A stretch of DNA of 64,000 nt from Epiperipatus broadwayi (GCA_028023455.1 JAQFVV010001084.1:1-64000); one strand, 5' to 3'; positions 1-13,136 are shown, counted from the stretch's first letter. Numbers and translations are program-made. Notes: generated by a model not told the origin, from the letters alone.

Positions 1-1428
1 ATACATATTCCAAAGAGCAGGTTATATTTACATGTACAAATGGATAAACTAAAAAAAAACAATTATTTTGTTCTTATGTGAAAGATAAAAGTAGTAATTT
101 TGTTTGCTTACCAACCTCCAGAATTATAACCCTATGTTCTCATTTATTTTTTGTATTATTAATTAATCATCAAGTACTACTATTATGTAGAGGTTAAACT
201 AATGAACCATGAATGGAAAAAAAAATGATTGTTTAATGAACTGAATATGTGATATATAGTTCACATACATAGGGATAAATATCTCAACATATAATGGGAA
301 ATCATTAGTTTTGTTTGATAATAATACTCCAAAGATTAATTTTCTGCTGTTTTTATTATTATAATATATATGTATTATTTTGTTATGTTATTTTAAAATT
401 GATATTAATGGAAATGTTTATTATCATTTGTAATGAATATTATTAAAATTATTGTTTTAAACGTTTTATTAAATTCCAATTGCTGCATATCTTTTCTAGG
501 CTCATTTTCACCACATCACACAACTTAAAATGTATAGTCAAAATTAAAATGAAAAGTCAATTCAATTTAAAGCAAATCCAACATTTTAATAAGCATAAAT
601 CTCTTAGTAAAGATTTTTTTTACTTGTTACATGCTGCCTTGATCTCATAGGTCATTGATGACATTGCCAATTAATAAAGTGTATTTATTAATATAGAATT
701 AAGTGATACATTAGTTATTAGTAAAAGTATTAGTGTTAATCACAGTTTAGTTAATAATATTATTTTAATATTAAGTATTAAAGAACATACGTATAAAGCT
801 TGATTATAAATTTAAATTATAAGCCTTTCTTAATTTGTACACTATCCATGGAAATCTGTAAAATCACCCTTGATATTTCATGGGTAGTATAAAGAATCAA
901 TAAATCAATGATTTTCCTGAGATCTCCTTATTTTAAAGTTATTCTTGTGATCATTGCTAATCTTAATTATTAAACATAATATAAATCAAAGTTTATCTGT
1001 AATTATCTAACAGATTAATTTAATGAGTGATTGAATTAAAACTTAATAGTTATAAATATAAAATAATATATTAGATATTATTGTTAGTCATGAGAGTATG
1101 TAGATACTTAAAAAGGAGAAGTATCTGGGTATTCTTATGCCATTGAACAAGTATTTTGTATTTGTTTAATGTTAAGGGGATGTGATCTGTTTATAGGTAA
1201 ACAAGTCTCATATTGATTATATTTAAAACATATCTTATTTTAGAAATGTTTACTCATGTCAAAGTAACATGGGATAAATACTAATCTTATCTAAATTCAA
1301 TTGTTATAGTTAAAGAAAATGGTCGGGATTTAGTAAGTTTATTAATAGAACCTAACCCGAATCCAAGTAGGGCCTAATATAAAGGACTTGGAAACTCTGC
1401 TTAGGGTTGTACCACCTATAGACAGTCC

Positions 1429-1431
<3 letters not shown>
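1..1431. other. AT-rich DNA without recognisable feature
   Basis: I see no long reading frame, no exon-like stretch and no repeat shared with the rest of the window. The segment ends at a long (TA)n tract that borders repeat A. Confidence 0.6.

Positions 1432-1485
<54 letters not shown>
1432..1485. repeat. (TA)n microsatellite at left edge of repeat A
   Basis: An uninterrupted TA dinucleotide tract of about 54 bases. It is preceded by CCACAA and followed at once by TTCTAACCT, the first bases of repeat A. The same junction recurs at repeats B and C. Confidence 0.95.
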
Positions 1486-1487
<2 letters not shown>

Positions 1488-4400
1488 TAACCTCCCCCAC
1501 CGCTCGTCCTCCAAAATTATATACTGTTTAAATTTTTACGAATATATATTCCGGGTTCTAGCTCAGTTACCAAATAAATAAATAAAATATCCAGCATTAA
1601 TTAAAATGATTACTAGCTCTAGTTTTTAAAATACGAATACGGTTATATATTTAAAATGAATTAACAAATATAACTATTTTCATGAGACATGGAGTGACGA
1701 TACGGGGAACGAGATAGACTACATTGAGATATATCCACATGATACTATCTCAATGGCATAAGAACAATATTCCCCTTTTTACTATACCAAATAACTAACT
1801 TATAGTATTCTTACGACTTTCTAAGCTCTTTTTACTACGATTAAAATAATAATCATATATTAATATTCTTTATAATAAGAATCTAGCTCAATTAAATAAA
1901 ATAAAAATAAAATAAATAAAATAAAATAAAATAAAATCTCAGGTTCATAAATTGTATTCTAACTGATTTAAAATTACGGTAGTAAACTATGAAAAGGGAA
2001 TTTTATTGTCATAATCTACTACACAGCAACTAACAATAATAAAAATAATAATAACAATAATAATATAATATAATCTTACGTCTTCCTAAATGAAATAAAT
2101 AAATAAGTACGTGGTAGTATTTTAATAATCTGACAACTGAATACGTGTGGCAACATTAGCATATAATTTAATGTAATATTGTGGCAACCGACTTATGACC
2201 AATAAATAATATAAAATTATGATCTTTTAATTTTTTTAATATACCAATAAATTCTCAAAATTATTATAACACTTTTATGTTTACCTTTTGTGCAAAAACT
2301 ATATGTCTGTTTCAGTTATAAATGTATCGTGAGATCATGCATCCATGTGGAGAAATAACAACGAGGACACAAAACTTTAAAATAAATTTACAACAAAGTT
2401 TATTAATAACATAGATAAATAACAATATTTTACATTATGTACATTGGATATCCTTACTCTCCTATCACAGCTTCGTTTACTAGTTTATAAAAAAAATGAA
2501 ATCAAACCTCTACTTATTTTTTTTTTAACTCTTATCTTTTAAATGCTTAAGAAAATACAGTATTATTATTATTGGATTTCTTATTATGGTTAGCTTGTTA
2601 CAAAATGAATTTCTCATATAATTATCATTAACACTTTGTATCCCTACTATTATTAAAATTATAAATTTTACAAAATTACATTCGTAGTAAACATTCTATA
2701 AAACAATAAAATTCTAGTTTTATATTAATTGTATGGAATCCTACAAATTCAAAAAACCTTCTTATACATTCGGTATTAAGTTTTATTGTTCATTATCCGA
2801 TGTTTATTAATCCTAATATACTCATTCAAGCTTTACTTCGGATGATATAATTACAACTATTATCATACCATGCACAAATATATGTTTATTACACATTATT
2901 GAATTATTTTCTTAATAAATATGCAATATTTATTTTCTAAATATTATTTAAAACATTCAAATTTTATTATCACTTAAAAAAAAATACTTGGTTTAGATTT
3001 CTCTTTTTAAAAATCTTATATTCATTTCCGAATTAATTTTAAACTGTATTATATGATTCTTTCTCTCTTTATGATATTTTGGACTTTCAATTTTAAAATT
3101 ACACAATTCTATACATTCCAGTAAATAAACTATTCTCAAATAAACGATAACATATCTTCAATTCTATTTTATTCATTATTTCTTTGAAAATATCTTTCTG
3201 ACGATGCAGATTCACGAAATAAGGATAGCGAAGATAGATGCACAGGATCAAAATATAACTAGAATATTACTCATCATAAACCTTGACAATAATGGCACAG
3301 TGAATTAAAAGACACTATAGAGGAGTGACCTTTACCTGTCTACCAACCTCTATTATAGGAATGATGCTAAAGCTATTTCTTCAGCTTTATTATAACATCA
3401 AAAAGTTTAAAGATATGCAAAACACTGTCCAAACAATATGTGTTCAGTCATAGGACTTAGTTAACTATACTGAAATCACACAAACTAAATATGATCCAAA
3501 TACTTTATTTTTCCTATTTCTTAACAAAAAACATCATCTTGGTTTCCTCTCCACTAGTACTACCAAGTCACTATCCGATCTTATTTCTCAAGATTTTTTC
3601 TATACGGTACATCGACAAATTCCTATCTGCATTTCTAACAATAATAAAATTCATTTATTTCAAAACTATACCACTGTTCTATAAGAAAATCTTTTACTAC
3701 TTTCCTCGTATATTTTATCATATACAAACTATTTTAAAATATCTGAATACTTTACAACATGAAAGTTCAAAAGAATCACACAATTGTTCTGTCGAATTAT
3801 ATTATTAATATAATTTAAATAACTTATTGCATGCATATTCAAAATTACTCCTATCTCATAATATGTTTTAAAATGTTGTATAAAATGTGTACATATAAAT
3901 TAAACTTTCACACATCATTCCTAATCAATAGATGATCTAAAAAAAATACATTATGCATTATAAATAAATATCAAAATTACCAAACGATCTTTATCTTCTC
4001 GATCGCGTTCTGTAGGCTTCACCATCCCATTGATTCTTGTAGATATAAAACTTCCATACATACACTTTATTTTTAAAACAATATTTCTATCATTCTATTA
4101 AGCTATTATATTTAATTTTTTAATATTACTAAAATTATGTTTATATGTTTTCCCTAATCTCACATAGCATTTTATATTTAAAATAAATTAGTAAAAAATA
4201 TTTAAACTATATTTACGGTACTTCTTCATCAAACTTTCTTGAACCGTTCATATTAAAGCTAAAAAAAAATGTATATTATTTCTTCTTCAGTCACTTAATG
4301 TTCTATTTTAAGGCAAAACAATTATTTCTCTGTTTAATAAATATTCATAGATGACAATCCTTGGTTTTATAATATTTAATACTATTATTAATTCTTGATA

Positions 4401-6116
4401 TCAATTAATCCTGAAAAGAAAAACGTCTACATATTCCCTTCTAATATTGTCTGCTAATATTTTCCCGTGCGACTTTTCCGATGCATCTTCTAGGTACTTT
4501 TATTTAAATCTTCAATAAAATTTTCTGTTTCCATGGATCCATTTTCACTAAGTAATTTAATTTTATATATTTTTTTTAATCAAGCATTTCCTCCAATGAA
4601 TACTTTATAATATTTTTCTAATTCCTCTTAGATAAAGTTTTTCGTTCTTTTCCATAAGACGCATAATAGCATTTTCATATTATTCTATTACTTTTTCTTT
4701 ATTTTAAAATTCTGGTACTATATTTTGTAATGTCTCTTTTTAAAAGATAAACATTCTTTCTTCATTATACTTTTACATAACCCTTGTTTATAATAAAAAC
4801 GCATATTAAATTTTTCCATAGAGAAGAATAAAATAACTTCAAAGTAGCCTTATAACTTTGTGCGTCATAATTTTTTCCTGACGGCAAGTAACTTCTCTTT
4901 TACGTTTTCGTATAGCGTCCAAATTATATTTCTCTGAGTGATAATAACAAGTTTCTGGTTGAGCATAAATAAAGCTGTATTAAGACATTTTCCAAATATT
5001 TTTCCTTTTGCAATATTTTTAGGTATTTTTCCTTGTACTTCCATTTTACTGTAGGGTTTTTGGTTAAACTTGAATAAAATATCCTGGTAAGATAACTTTT
5101 AAAATTGGCAATCCATGTAGAGGCAGTCAAAATATATTATATGTTACAAAATAACTTTTAAAATAAATACAAAATTTTAAATTTATATCACTTTTCTAGC
5201 TACGGTGTTATCAGCTAAAAAAAATATGTTACTTTCTCTTTCACTTACACATTACTTCTACCCCCACTCCATCTAATTATTATATTTTTGTCTGCTAAAT
5301 TACCTCCGTTGATTGGTTAATGACTTTTTAGCGCGAACAGATTTACACATTTTAGTTTTATAACAGACTAGACTTTTAAAATAAAGAATTGATGACGTAA
5401 TGTCTCAAAATATTATTTAGACTAATATTTTTAAATTCAATTATAGTTTTATCAAAATCATTTAAACTTTAAAAACAATTATTAAAACAATATTTAATAT
5501 TTCAACTTTTACTTTAAGGATCGATGGCAATTATATTTAGTTTCCTAATTCACAAACTTTTTTATTATTCTAACAAGTGTGTGTGTGAAGGTATATAATA
5601 TACAGTCACGTGATTACTAACTTTATCAAATGATTTTTTATTTACGTCTCGGTCTAAATTACCAAAACTGATATATTTTATAAAAAATTTGGAAAATAAT
5701 TTAAAAATGTAGAACTAAATATAATTCTCACCATCATAAAGTCAATCTTAAAATATATTAGATTAAATTTGATTATTAACTATAATTATAATCTTACATA
5801 TAGCATTTATTTAATTTATTAATTTTAAAATATTACACTCAAATTATTAACATACTTTTAAACTATTTATAGCTGTGTTATTTTATATGGCCAGCTTTTA
5901 CAACCATAAGCAAGGATATAATTAAGCTTTATTTAACTGTTTTCTTTTAAAATAATCCTTTACATTTTTATATACCAGGTATTTTCAGCTTTAAATTGTA
6001 CTATAAAATCTAATTATCCTACTATTATTTATATATCATACAAATATAACTTAAAATTTAAAATTTTTTAGTAATTGACCATTCTACCTTGTTATGACCT
6101 ACAGATAAGGGCACAA
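1485..6116. repeat. Repeat A: ~4.6 kb interspersed element, no coding capacity seen
   Basis: This segment aligns along its whole length with 36008-40853 (repeat B). Shared landmarks in the same order include a stretch at 1680-1790 matching 36195-36300, one at 3200-3480 matching 37820-38100, and one at 5868-6116 matching 40610-40853. Both copies begin TTCTAACCT after (TA)n and end in GGCACAA before (TA)n. The copies differ by many substitutions and small indels, so both are old. There is no frame over about 105 codons and no recognisable transposase, RT or gag. It could be a non-autonomous derivative or a decayed autonomous element; the class is not determined. Confidence 0.8.
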
Positions 6117-6131
6117 TATATATATATATAT
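6117..6131. repeat. (TA)n between repeat A and the TR-GAG element
   Basis: A short TA tract that closes repeat A (GGCACAA) and opens the LTR element (TGTAACAG). The LTR element also ends in a TA tract, so it probably inserted into TA-rich DNA. This hides any target-site duplication. Confidence 0.8.
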
Positions 6132-6249
6132 TGTAACAGACGGGGTTCGAATACAAGAGATAAGGCAATAGTGCTAATTGAGAGTGTTGATATGGAGCGA
6201 TTATATGCGAAAAGATATATATGTAAATAGTCATTCGAACCCTGTTACA
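6132..6249. repeat. Inverted repeat forming the first 118 bases of the LTR
   Basis: The start TGTAACAG, followed by GGGGTTCGAAT, reappears reversed at 6233-6249 as ATTCGAACCCTGTTACA. The same layout is in the 3' LTR. The arms are about 17-20 bases with a spacer of about 80. It could be an LTR secondary structure, or a small MITE-like unit taken into the LTR. Confidence 0.7.
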
Positions 6250-7672
6250 AGGAGTGTGAAAGTTATGTGTGTATGCATATGTAAATATAGTTGTATGTGC
6301 GAGTGTACAATATGCATATGTATTAACGGTGATGGTTACAATCAATTATATATAGAGCTGTATAAAGTGTAATTGATTATTCGTATATATTTTATTCGTT
6401 AAGTTTTTTTTTTAAGTTTTAATAATATTGTCGGTAACACATGTTTTTCTTTGTTAATTAATCTCTTGAACATATGAGGACAGAAATAGAAATGAATCAA
6501 TTGCTGTAGGCAGTTTAGTCAATAACTGGCATCGAGAAGTCTGAAAACTGGTCAAGTGGGTATTTTTGAAGAACAATGGAAGAACTGGTCAGTGGCGTAC
6601 GGATACACAGAGAAGATTTTACAAAGTTAAAGGTGAAAAACAAAAGAACTTTTTGTTGTGCTCGAAAGGAGAGATATAGATTTAAAAAAAAAGGGAGACG
6701 CAGCTTGAACTACAGATTTGTGGATGTGTAATTTTTTTCTTAAGAAGTCATTAATATTTTCCCACCCAAAATGTCGGCGTAATTCTATAGTGCGAGTTTC
6801 GTTAATCGGCCAGTGGACACTTGTCGTGGAACTCACCTGAAGCGGACTTACGAACTGCGTTATTAAAATAAAGAAATTTTGTTTCATCAAGTGTAATGGT
6901 GATGAAAGATCTTTGAAAATTGGACCCTGTCATAAAGCGAGTGAATCACCTACTCCACCTCTGGGATAAGCTATTCGATATACCCTATTGGAACTGTTTG
7001 CCATCCATTATATCTACCAGACCAGTATTCTTGGAGAGTTATAAATGCGGACTTGTCTTTGATCGCATGAACTAAGGTAAACTGATGTGGCACAAAAATA
7101 TATGTTCAGTGAATGTTTCTTAATAAAAAACAAGTGTTACCTCAATATTAATTACTATATTAGGTCTGTTTTAAAATTAAATAAAATAACATTAAATAAA
7201 CAGCTCTGATGTATAATTGCACTATTTTGATGCGTGTATGAATTATATATGTGTGTATCAGAATAAATGGGCTGTGCGCTTGAATATTTGCGTGTATAAA
7301 TGGGATTTATTGGTAATGGGTATAGCCGTAAATAGGATAAATTTCATGATAAGATCCGGGTTAGATTAATGGATTTATAACAAATAAACTATCGTACATA
7401 ATAATAGACATATAAGACTTAGTTAGGTATTGTTTTAGCTTTGTTCTCTAGTTAGACTATCGTCCCCAAACCCTGAGATTGAGCTGGGTCGGTGCGCTAC
7501 CATAAATAGATATACATACCAGAACCCTTATTTACGTTTTCGATGAGATAATTCTTATCCACGTGTAAGATTGGCGCATGAGATGGAATCAAACCATGCT
7601 CACAAATATCTTCATTCGAAGCTACGGGTTAAAGCCTACAATGGCGGTTTAAAAGATATCGGTGGTGTTATA
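6132..7672 (+). repeat. 5' LTR of the TR-GAG element
   Basis: It matches 9265-10820 end to end. A TATAAAG box at 6361-6367 (9495-9501 in the 3' LTR) may be the LTR promoter, and an AATAAA-like signal lies near 6870. It starts TGTAACAG after a TA tract and ends GTGTTATA. The first 118 bases carry an internal inverted repeat. At about 1.54 kb it is long for a Ty3/gypsy LTR but within the known range. Confidence 0.85.
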
Positions 7673-8134
7673 ATGGCATCCCAACTAACGGGGCTGCGAA
7701 TATTAGAGAACAGGCATTTAAAAGGGCATCCTAACGTAACGTAAAAGAGCTCACAAACGAGAGTGGATTTTTTTTTTTTAAAAAAAAAGGGAAAAATAAA
7801 AGTGATAGTTTTGTTATAAATCGGAAAGAGTTTGAACACATATTGGAAAGATAGTAGATGGGCATATTTTGCGTGGTGAATGTACGGATAGAAAAGTTCT
7901 CGAGTAGTCAAGGGGGAAAATAGCGTTGATGTATGTCCTGTGATATATATATAAAGTCATGGGTTATAAAATAGAGGTTTAAGAATTTATCTAACATTGA
8001 GATATTATAAAACAATATCGTTCAATATGATAAGAAGGAGGGACAAAGGTCTATCAGGTGGGTCATGCAGTGGACCACTGGAAGCCGGTGTGACGAACCT
8101 GGCACGTTTAACCTTAATAGTGATATATAAAAAA
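7673..8134 (+). other. Leader of the TR-GAG element (primer-binding region)
   Basis: The internal region starts just after the 5' LTR with ATGGCATCCCAACTAACGG. TGG followed by a mixed stretch is what a tRNA primer-binding site looks like, but I cannot name the tRNA. The motif GGCATCC recurs about 50 bases on. A T-run followed by an A-run lies at about 7770-7791. The gag frame is already open from 7997. Confidence 0.45.
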
Positions 8135-9196
8135 ATGAAGCCAAAAAATAAACAGAATGGGGAAAAGCAGAAGGCGACAGAAGAGAAGGAAATAAATGTA
8201 TTGGAGAGGATTTTAGAAAGATTAGAAGGTCTAGAACTCCGATTTCTGGAAATGCACGAGAGGTTCGAATGGAGATTTCAGGAGATAGAACGGAGACTAG
8301 GGATAGAAAGCAAGGAAAGGGCGGAGAAGTCTGACGATAAAGAAGTAAAAGGAAGTTTAGATGAAGGAGAGAGGGATATAAAACAGGGACTGAAGTCTAG
8401 TGAGACGGAAAGACCGGAGCATATGGGAAAATGTAAGGATGGGGTGGTACACAACCACGTGAACCATTTTTTAAAGATACGACAGTTTGAAGGCCAAATG
8501 GGGGAAGCTCCCGTGGAACATCTACGTAGCCTACGAAGATACTTTGGCATGAATCCCATGCCAGAGGAAGGTAAATTGGTGGTAGCGTACAGCCATCTAA
8601 GTGGGAATGCCCAAGAGTGGTGGGACTCATTGTCCCAACAGCCCACAACCTTTGAGGAGTACCAGAAGAAGATCCGAGAGACCTTCTGGTCGGAAGACTG
8701 CCAGGAACTCGTGCAGTACCAAGTGATGCGAGAGAAATATGAGGAAGGAAAGGAAGAAAATTTCTCTCAATTTTTTCATCACCAAGTGGCGAGACTAAGG
8801 ACACTGGACGCGTGTCACCTATCTGAAAGCCACATCATTCGAATTGTAAGGCACAATATGCCTATGAATGTGGAAAGAATGATGTTGGGGGTGAGGAAGG
8901 CATCCATCGGAGAAGTGGCAGAGCTGCTTAATGTTCTGGATATGAGTAGATATGACCATAACACATCGTTGGAGCGAGGGAAGGAAGTTAAAGATATGCC
9001 AAATATTACATTTGGGATGGAAGAAGGACACACCAGCGGGAATGCCACGCATAGAAAAGGTGGTGATGATAGTCACAGACCGAGATGGCAATACGAATCG
9101 GAAGCTCGACGTCTGTCGGATAAGCCAAAGTTCATCCAAGAAAAGGGACCGTGGTCACCGAAACAGAAAGGTGATACTGAGGGGAATAAAGGATAG
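8135..9196 (+). CDS. gag: Retrotransposon Gag (capsid) protein
   Basis: An intact 353-codon frame if started at the ATG at 8135; the frame is open from an upstream ATG at 7997, which would add 46 residues. The 8135 start is preferred because it follows an A-rich context and begins the highly charged Gag-like part. After a lysine-rich start, residues of about 20-60 form a likely coiled coil with heptad Leu/Ile/Phe (VLERILERLEGLELRFLEM). The middle is a Retrotrans_gag capsid domain: the conserved AQEWWDSL, then FEEYQKKIRETFW and a VARLRTL-type helix. The C-terminus is basic and ends without a CCHC zinc knuckle. RNA would have to be bound through the basic tail, or the knuckle has been lost. It would form virus-like particles for this element and perhaps for partners. 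GC content is clearly higher than in its surroundings, and no stop or frameshift is seen. Confidence 0.85.
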   Translation: MKPKNKQNGEKQKATEEKEINVLERILERLEGLELRFLEMHERFEWRFQEIERRLGIESKERAEKSDDKEVKGSLDEGERDIKQGLKSSETERPEHMGKCKDGVVHNHVNHFLKIRQFEGQMGEAPVEHLRSLRRYFGMNPMPEEGKLVVAYSHLSGNAQEWWDSLSQQPTTFEEYQKKIRETFWSEDCQELVQYQVMREKYEEGKEENFSQFFHHQVARLRTLDACHLSESHIIRIVRHNMPMNVERMMLGVRKASIGEVAELLNVLDMSRYDHNTSLERGKEVKDMPNITFGMEEGHTSGNATHRKGGDDSHRPRWQYESEARRLSDKPKFIQEKGPWSPKQKGDTEGNKG

Positions 9197-9253
9197 AAAG
9201 AAAGAGTCATTTAAGAAGCCGTTCAAATACACAGAAGGTATTTGAAGGCTATT

Positions 9254-9264
9254 GCACCAGGGGG
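9254..9264 (+). other. Candidate polypurine tract
   Basis: CCAGGGGG lies directly before the 3' LTR, where the plus-strand primer of an LTR retrotransposon is expected. It is short, so the call rests mainly on position. Confidence 0.45.
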
Positions 9265-10820
9265 TATTAACAGACGGGGTTCGAATACAAGAGATAAGGC
9301 AATAGTGCTATTTGAGAGTGTTGATATGGAGCGATTATATGCGAAAAGGTATATATGTAAATAGTCATTCGAACCCTGTTACAAGGAGTGCGAAAGTTAT
9401 GTGTGTATGCATATGTAAATATAGTTGTATGTGCGAGTGTACAATATGCATATGTATTAACGGTGATGGTTACAATCAATTATATAAAGAGCTGTATAAA
9501 GTGTAATTGATTATTCGTATATATTTTATCCGTTAAGTTTTTTTTTAAAGTTTTAATAATATTGTCGGTAACACGTGTTTTTCTTTGTTAATTAATCTCT
9601 TGAACATATGAGGACAGAAATAGAAATGAATCAATTGCTGTAGGCAGTTTAGTCAATAACTGGCATCGAGAAGTCTGAAAACTGGTCAAGTGGGTATTTT
9701 TGAAGAACAATGGAAGAACTGGTCAGTGGCGTATGGATACACAGAGAAGATTTTACAAAGTTAAAGGTGAAAAACAAAAGAACTTTTTGTTGTGCTCGAA
9801 AGGAGAGATATAGATAAAAAAAAAGGGAGACGCGGCTTGAACTACAGATTGTGTAGACGTGTAATTTTTTTCTTAAGAAGTCATTAATATTTTCCCACCC
9901 AAAATGTCGGGGTAATTCTATAGTGCGAGTTTCGTTAATCGGCCCAGTGGACACTTGTCATGGAACTCATCTGAAGCGGACTTACAAATGCATTATTAAA
10001 ATAAAGAAATTTTGTTTCATCAAGTGTAATGGTGACGAAAGATCTTGAAAATTGGACCCTGTCATAAAGCGAGTGAATCACCTACTCCACCTCTGGGATA
10101 AGCTATTCGATATACCCTATTGGAACTGTTTGCCATCCGTTATATCTACCAGAGCAGTATTCTTGGAGAGTTATAAATGCGGACTTGTCTTTGATCGCAT
10201 GAACTAAGGTAAATTGATGTGGCACAAAAATATATGTTCAGTGAATGTGTCTTAATAAAGAAACTAGTGTTACCTCAATATTAATTACTATAATAGGTCT
10301 CTTTTAAAATTAAATAAAATAACAACATTAAATAAACAGCTCTGATGTATAATTGCACTATTTTGATGTGTGTATGAATTATATATGTGTGTATCAGAAT
10401 AAATGTGCTGTGCGCTTGAATATTGATGTATTTATATGCGTGTATAAATGGGATTTATTGGTAATGGGTATAGCCGTAAATAGGATAAATTTTATGATAA
10501 GATCCGGGTTAGATTAATGGATTTATAACAAATAAACTATCGTACATAATAATAGACATATAAGACTTAGTTAGGTATTGTTTTAGCTTTGTTCTCTAGT
10601 TAGACTATCGTCCCCAAACCCTGAGACTGAGCTGGGTCAGTGCGCTACCATAAATAGATATACATACCAGAACCCTTATTTACATTTTCGATGAGATAAT
10701 TCTTATCCACGTGTAAGATTGGCGCGTGAGATGGAATCAAACCATGCTCACAAATATCTTCATTCGAAGCTACGGGTTAAAGCCTACAATGGCAGTTTAA
10801 AAGATATCAGTGGTGTTATA
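9265..10820 (+). repeat. 3' LTR of the TR-GAG element
   Basis: A direct copy of 6132-7672. The start is slightly altered (TATTAACAG instead of TGTAACAG) and the end is TGTTATA. Compared with the 5' LTR it has a short insertion near 10430, a few extra bases near 10320, and scattered substitutions. It is followed by a TA-rich tract. Confidence 0.85.
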
Positions 10821-13055
10821 ATATATATATAATATTAGAAATTAATATTCATGTTATTGTACAACAATATTTGAAATATTCTCCAGAAAAGAACAGACAT
10901 CTTATTTTGTATCTCATTTATTAATGTAGAAGTTTGCCTAAAACACTTTATGTAGGAAGTATGAATATTTATATTAATTGTCCAATGCATCTAAAGATAT
11001 CACAAGTTGATTTTTATTTTATTATATATTTTATTATCCTCCTCACAGCTTGCACAGAATGCCTCTGAAAAATTCATATTGCAGCTGAGAAAGGTGCCTT
11101 TTATATTTATTTGGCCCTTTAAAAGCCTTATTTTGCTGCTAATGTACTCTTTCATTCACTAAATCTCAGTTTTAGTGCATTTTAAACACAATTTCCCTAT
11201 GTCTATCTTGTGCTTATCAGCATTTAACTACCTCATCCCCCCCCCCGGTTTGAGGGTAGTTCAACTGTTTCATGGACCATAAAGGATTTTATTCCTTCTT
11301 AGACTCTTAAATATTCCTCCTACTCCAATTTCCTGTCACACAAAACTTGTTTATAAAGTTTTTTTTATGTCTTGTTCCAGGTATTTAGGCCATTTTCAAT
11401 TATCATTTTTTAGACCTCCCCCATCCTCTGGGGTAACTAATCACCTAAAATTCCACTCAATTTTCTCATTACTCAATTAAAATTATTAATAATAAATTTT
11501 CCAGTGAGTATTTTTTGCTTTTACATCAATATATTTAATTTTTCCATTTCAAAATTTTCTTCATATAAGTTTTCATTTTTTCAAACAGTTTAAAGATGGG
11601 TATTGCCCCTAGTGGAAAACATGCAGAGTCCTAAACTACATGAACTATAATCTTCAAAATTACCCAAATATTATCTAAATCACACAAAAACTTAACTAAA
11701 AACTTCATCACCAAAGAACTTATTTCAAAGTCTCCATTTCCTTGTCCTATGGTTTGCTCTATCAAAGGTAAAAATCAAATCAAAAAGAAGAACATGACCA
11801 ATCATAACATTCCAAGTACAATGGGAAAAATTAAAATTACTCATGTACAAAGGACAAAACTCAGCCTGTTGCATTCAAGCATAACTCAGAAATCTCATTC
11901 ATCTCTAAAACCTCTAAAGACTTAACATATAGTAATTCTTTCAAAGTTAATGCCACATATAGTTCCTCCTATTAATTCATCAGGGCTACCAAGCCTATGA
12001 ACATTGCTCCATACCAAAGACTCTTCTTTGCCTGGACTACACACCCTTTTCACATTCCCTTCCTATTTCATATGTATTTCCTTCCCTATCACCATTCTGT
12101 ACTTGAATTTCATTTTGCCATATAATCATCTCTTTGTAAACCTTTTTAACTTTTGTGTATTTTGTCTTTTTGATGAATAAAAGGTTTCATCACAGAGGAA
12201 AAAGTTGATTTTTATTGATAGTTGAAATGTCTGATAATTTTCTCAATTCAAACATTGTCAATACATATTCAAACAAATACAAACATGAAAGACAATACTT
12301 CTAGTGTTTTAAGATGTATAAATATTTAAAATATTCTCCAGAATAACATAAAACAACATTTTTTTTTATAAAATAGTAGCCATATTTGCATGTACTTCAC
12401 TTATTTCCACAGAAATGTGTCTAAAAATTTAGGCTAGAAACAAAAATGAATATTTAAGTAGATAAATGTAACAACTACTAATATTTTTAGATACCATAAT
12501 TGATTTAAATACTCATTGTTTCTATCCAAAGGGTTTTATACAAATCTATACAAATAAATGAGGTACAACAAAAGTTGTTTGCTCTTTTCTTGTTAAATGT
12601 TGTATTATGACAGAATCAAAAACATTTCAAATATTTATTGTACATTGGCATGAATTTTAATCTTAAATTTTATATATATAAGAATTAAAATCAGTCAACA
12701 CTAAAATGGAAAATTTGCTTTTGTATTTTGCTTTGAAATTTATTATATTTTAAAAGAAATTGGTTTCTAAAACAATTTGTAAATTGATCACACGAGATCG
12801 CATGCTAAGTGATGTTAAATAGTATTAAAACAATGGGTATTTGTCAAATCGAATTTTATCGATATAATCAACTTTTAAATTAACTAAAATATCATATGAA
12901 AATAAAAGCTAAAGTTCTTGTAAACATTCTATTAAAGAACTATACCAAAAACAGAAGTTATTTTGGTTCTTTAATTTATAAAACTTAATATACTACTAAC
13001 TTGCTATCTTAGAGGGTAAATTTGTTATTAAAATGTATAACTTAATGAAAGGCTG

Positions 13056-13060
<5 letters not shown>
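10821..13060. other. AT-rich DNA, no gene seen
   Basis: No exon-like frame found. Two loosely similar stretches (about 10850-10985 and 12290-12480, sharing AAATATTCTCCAGAA and nearby words) suggest a very old repeat. A run of ten C at 11237-11246 sits in the loop of a short hairpin (AACTACC/GGTAGTT arms). Confidence 0.5.

Positions 13061-13136
<76 letters not shown>

Larger units (their letters stand above)
6132..10820 (+). mobile_element. Non-autonomous LTR retrotransposon with gag only (TR-GAG type)
   Basis: Two nearly identical direct repeats (6132-7672 and 9265-10820) flank an internal region of about 1.6 kb. The order is LTR, leader, gag-like ORF, short purine tract, LTR. No protease, RT, RNase H or integrase lies between the LTRs, so the element must be moved by a partner's pol. 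The 5' LTR starts TGTAACAG and both LTRs end TGTTATA, close to a TG..CA-type inverted terminus. TA tracts on both sides make a target-site duplication (for example ATATA) impossible to prove. The two LTRs differ only by scattered changes and a few small indels, so insertion is fairly recent compared with repeats A and B. Confidence 0.85.

Noticed and set aside
1485-6116. Repeat A as a Helitron.
   Set aside because: The 5' text TTCTAACC is only loosely TC-like and the 3' end has no CTRR with hairpin.
6627-6890. Minus-strand 87-codon frame in the LTR, partly repeated in the 3' LTR.
   Set aside because: It is on the antisense strand of the LTR and the two copies differ by frameshifts; it is read as chance.
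11225-11260. Hairpin with a let-7-seed-like text (TGAGGTAG on the minus strand).
   Set aside because: The arms are only about ten bases, the loop is a run of C, and the rest of the mature let-7 sequence is absent.
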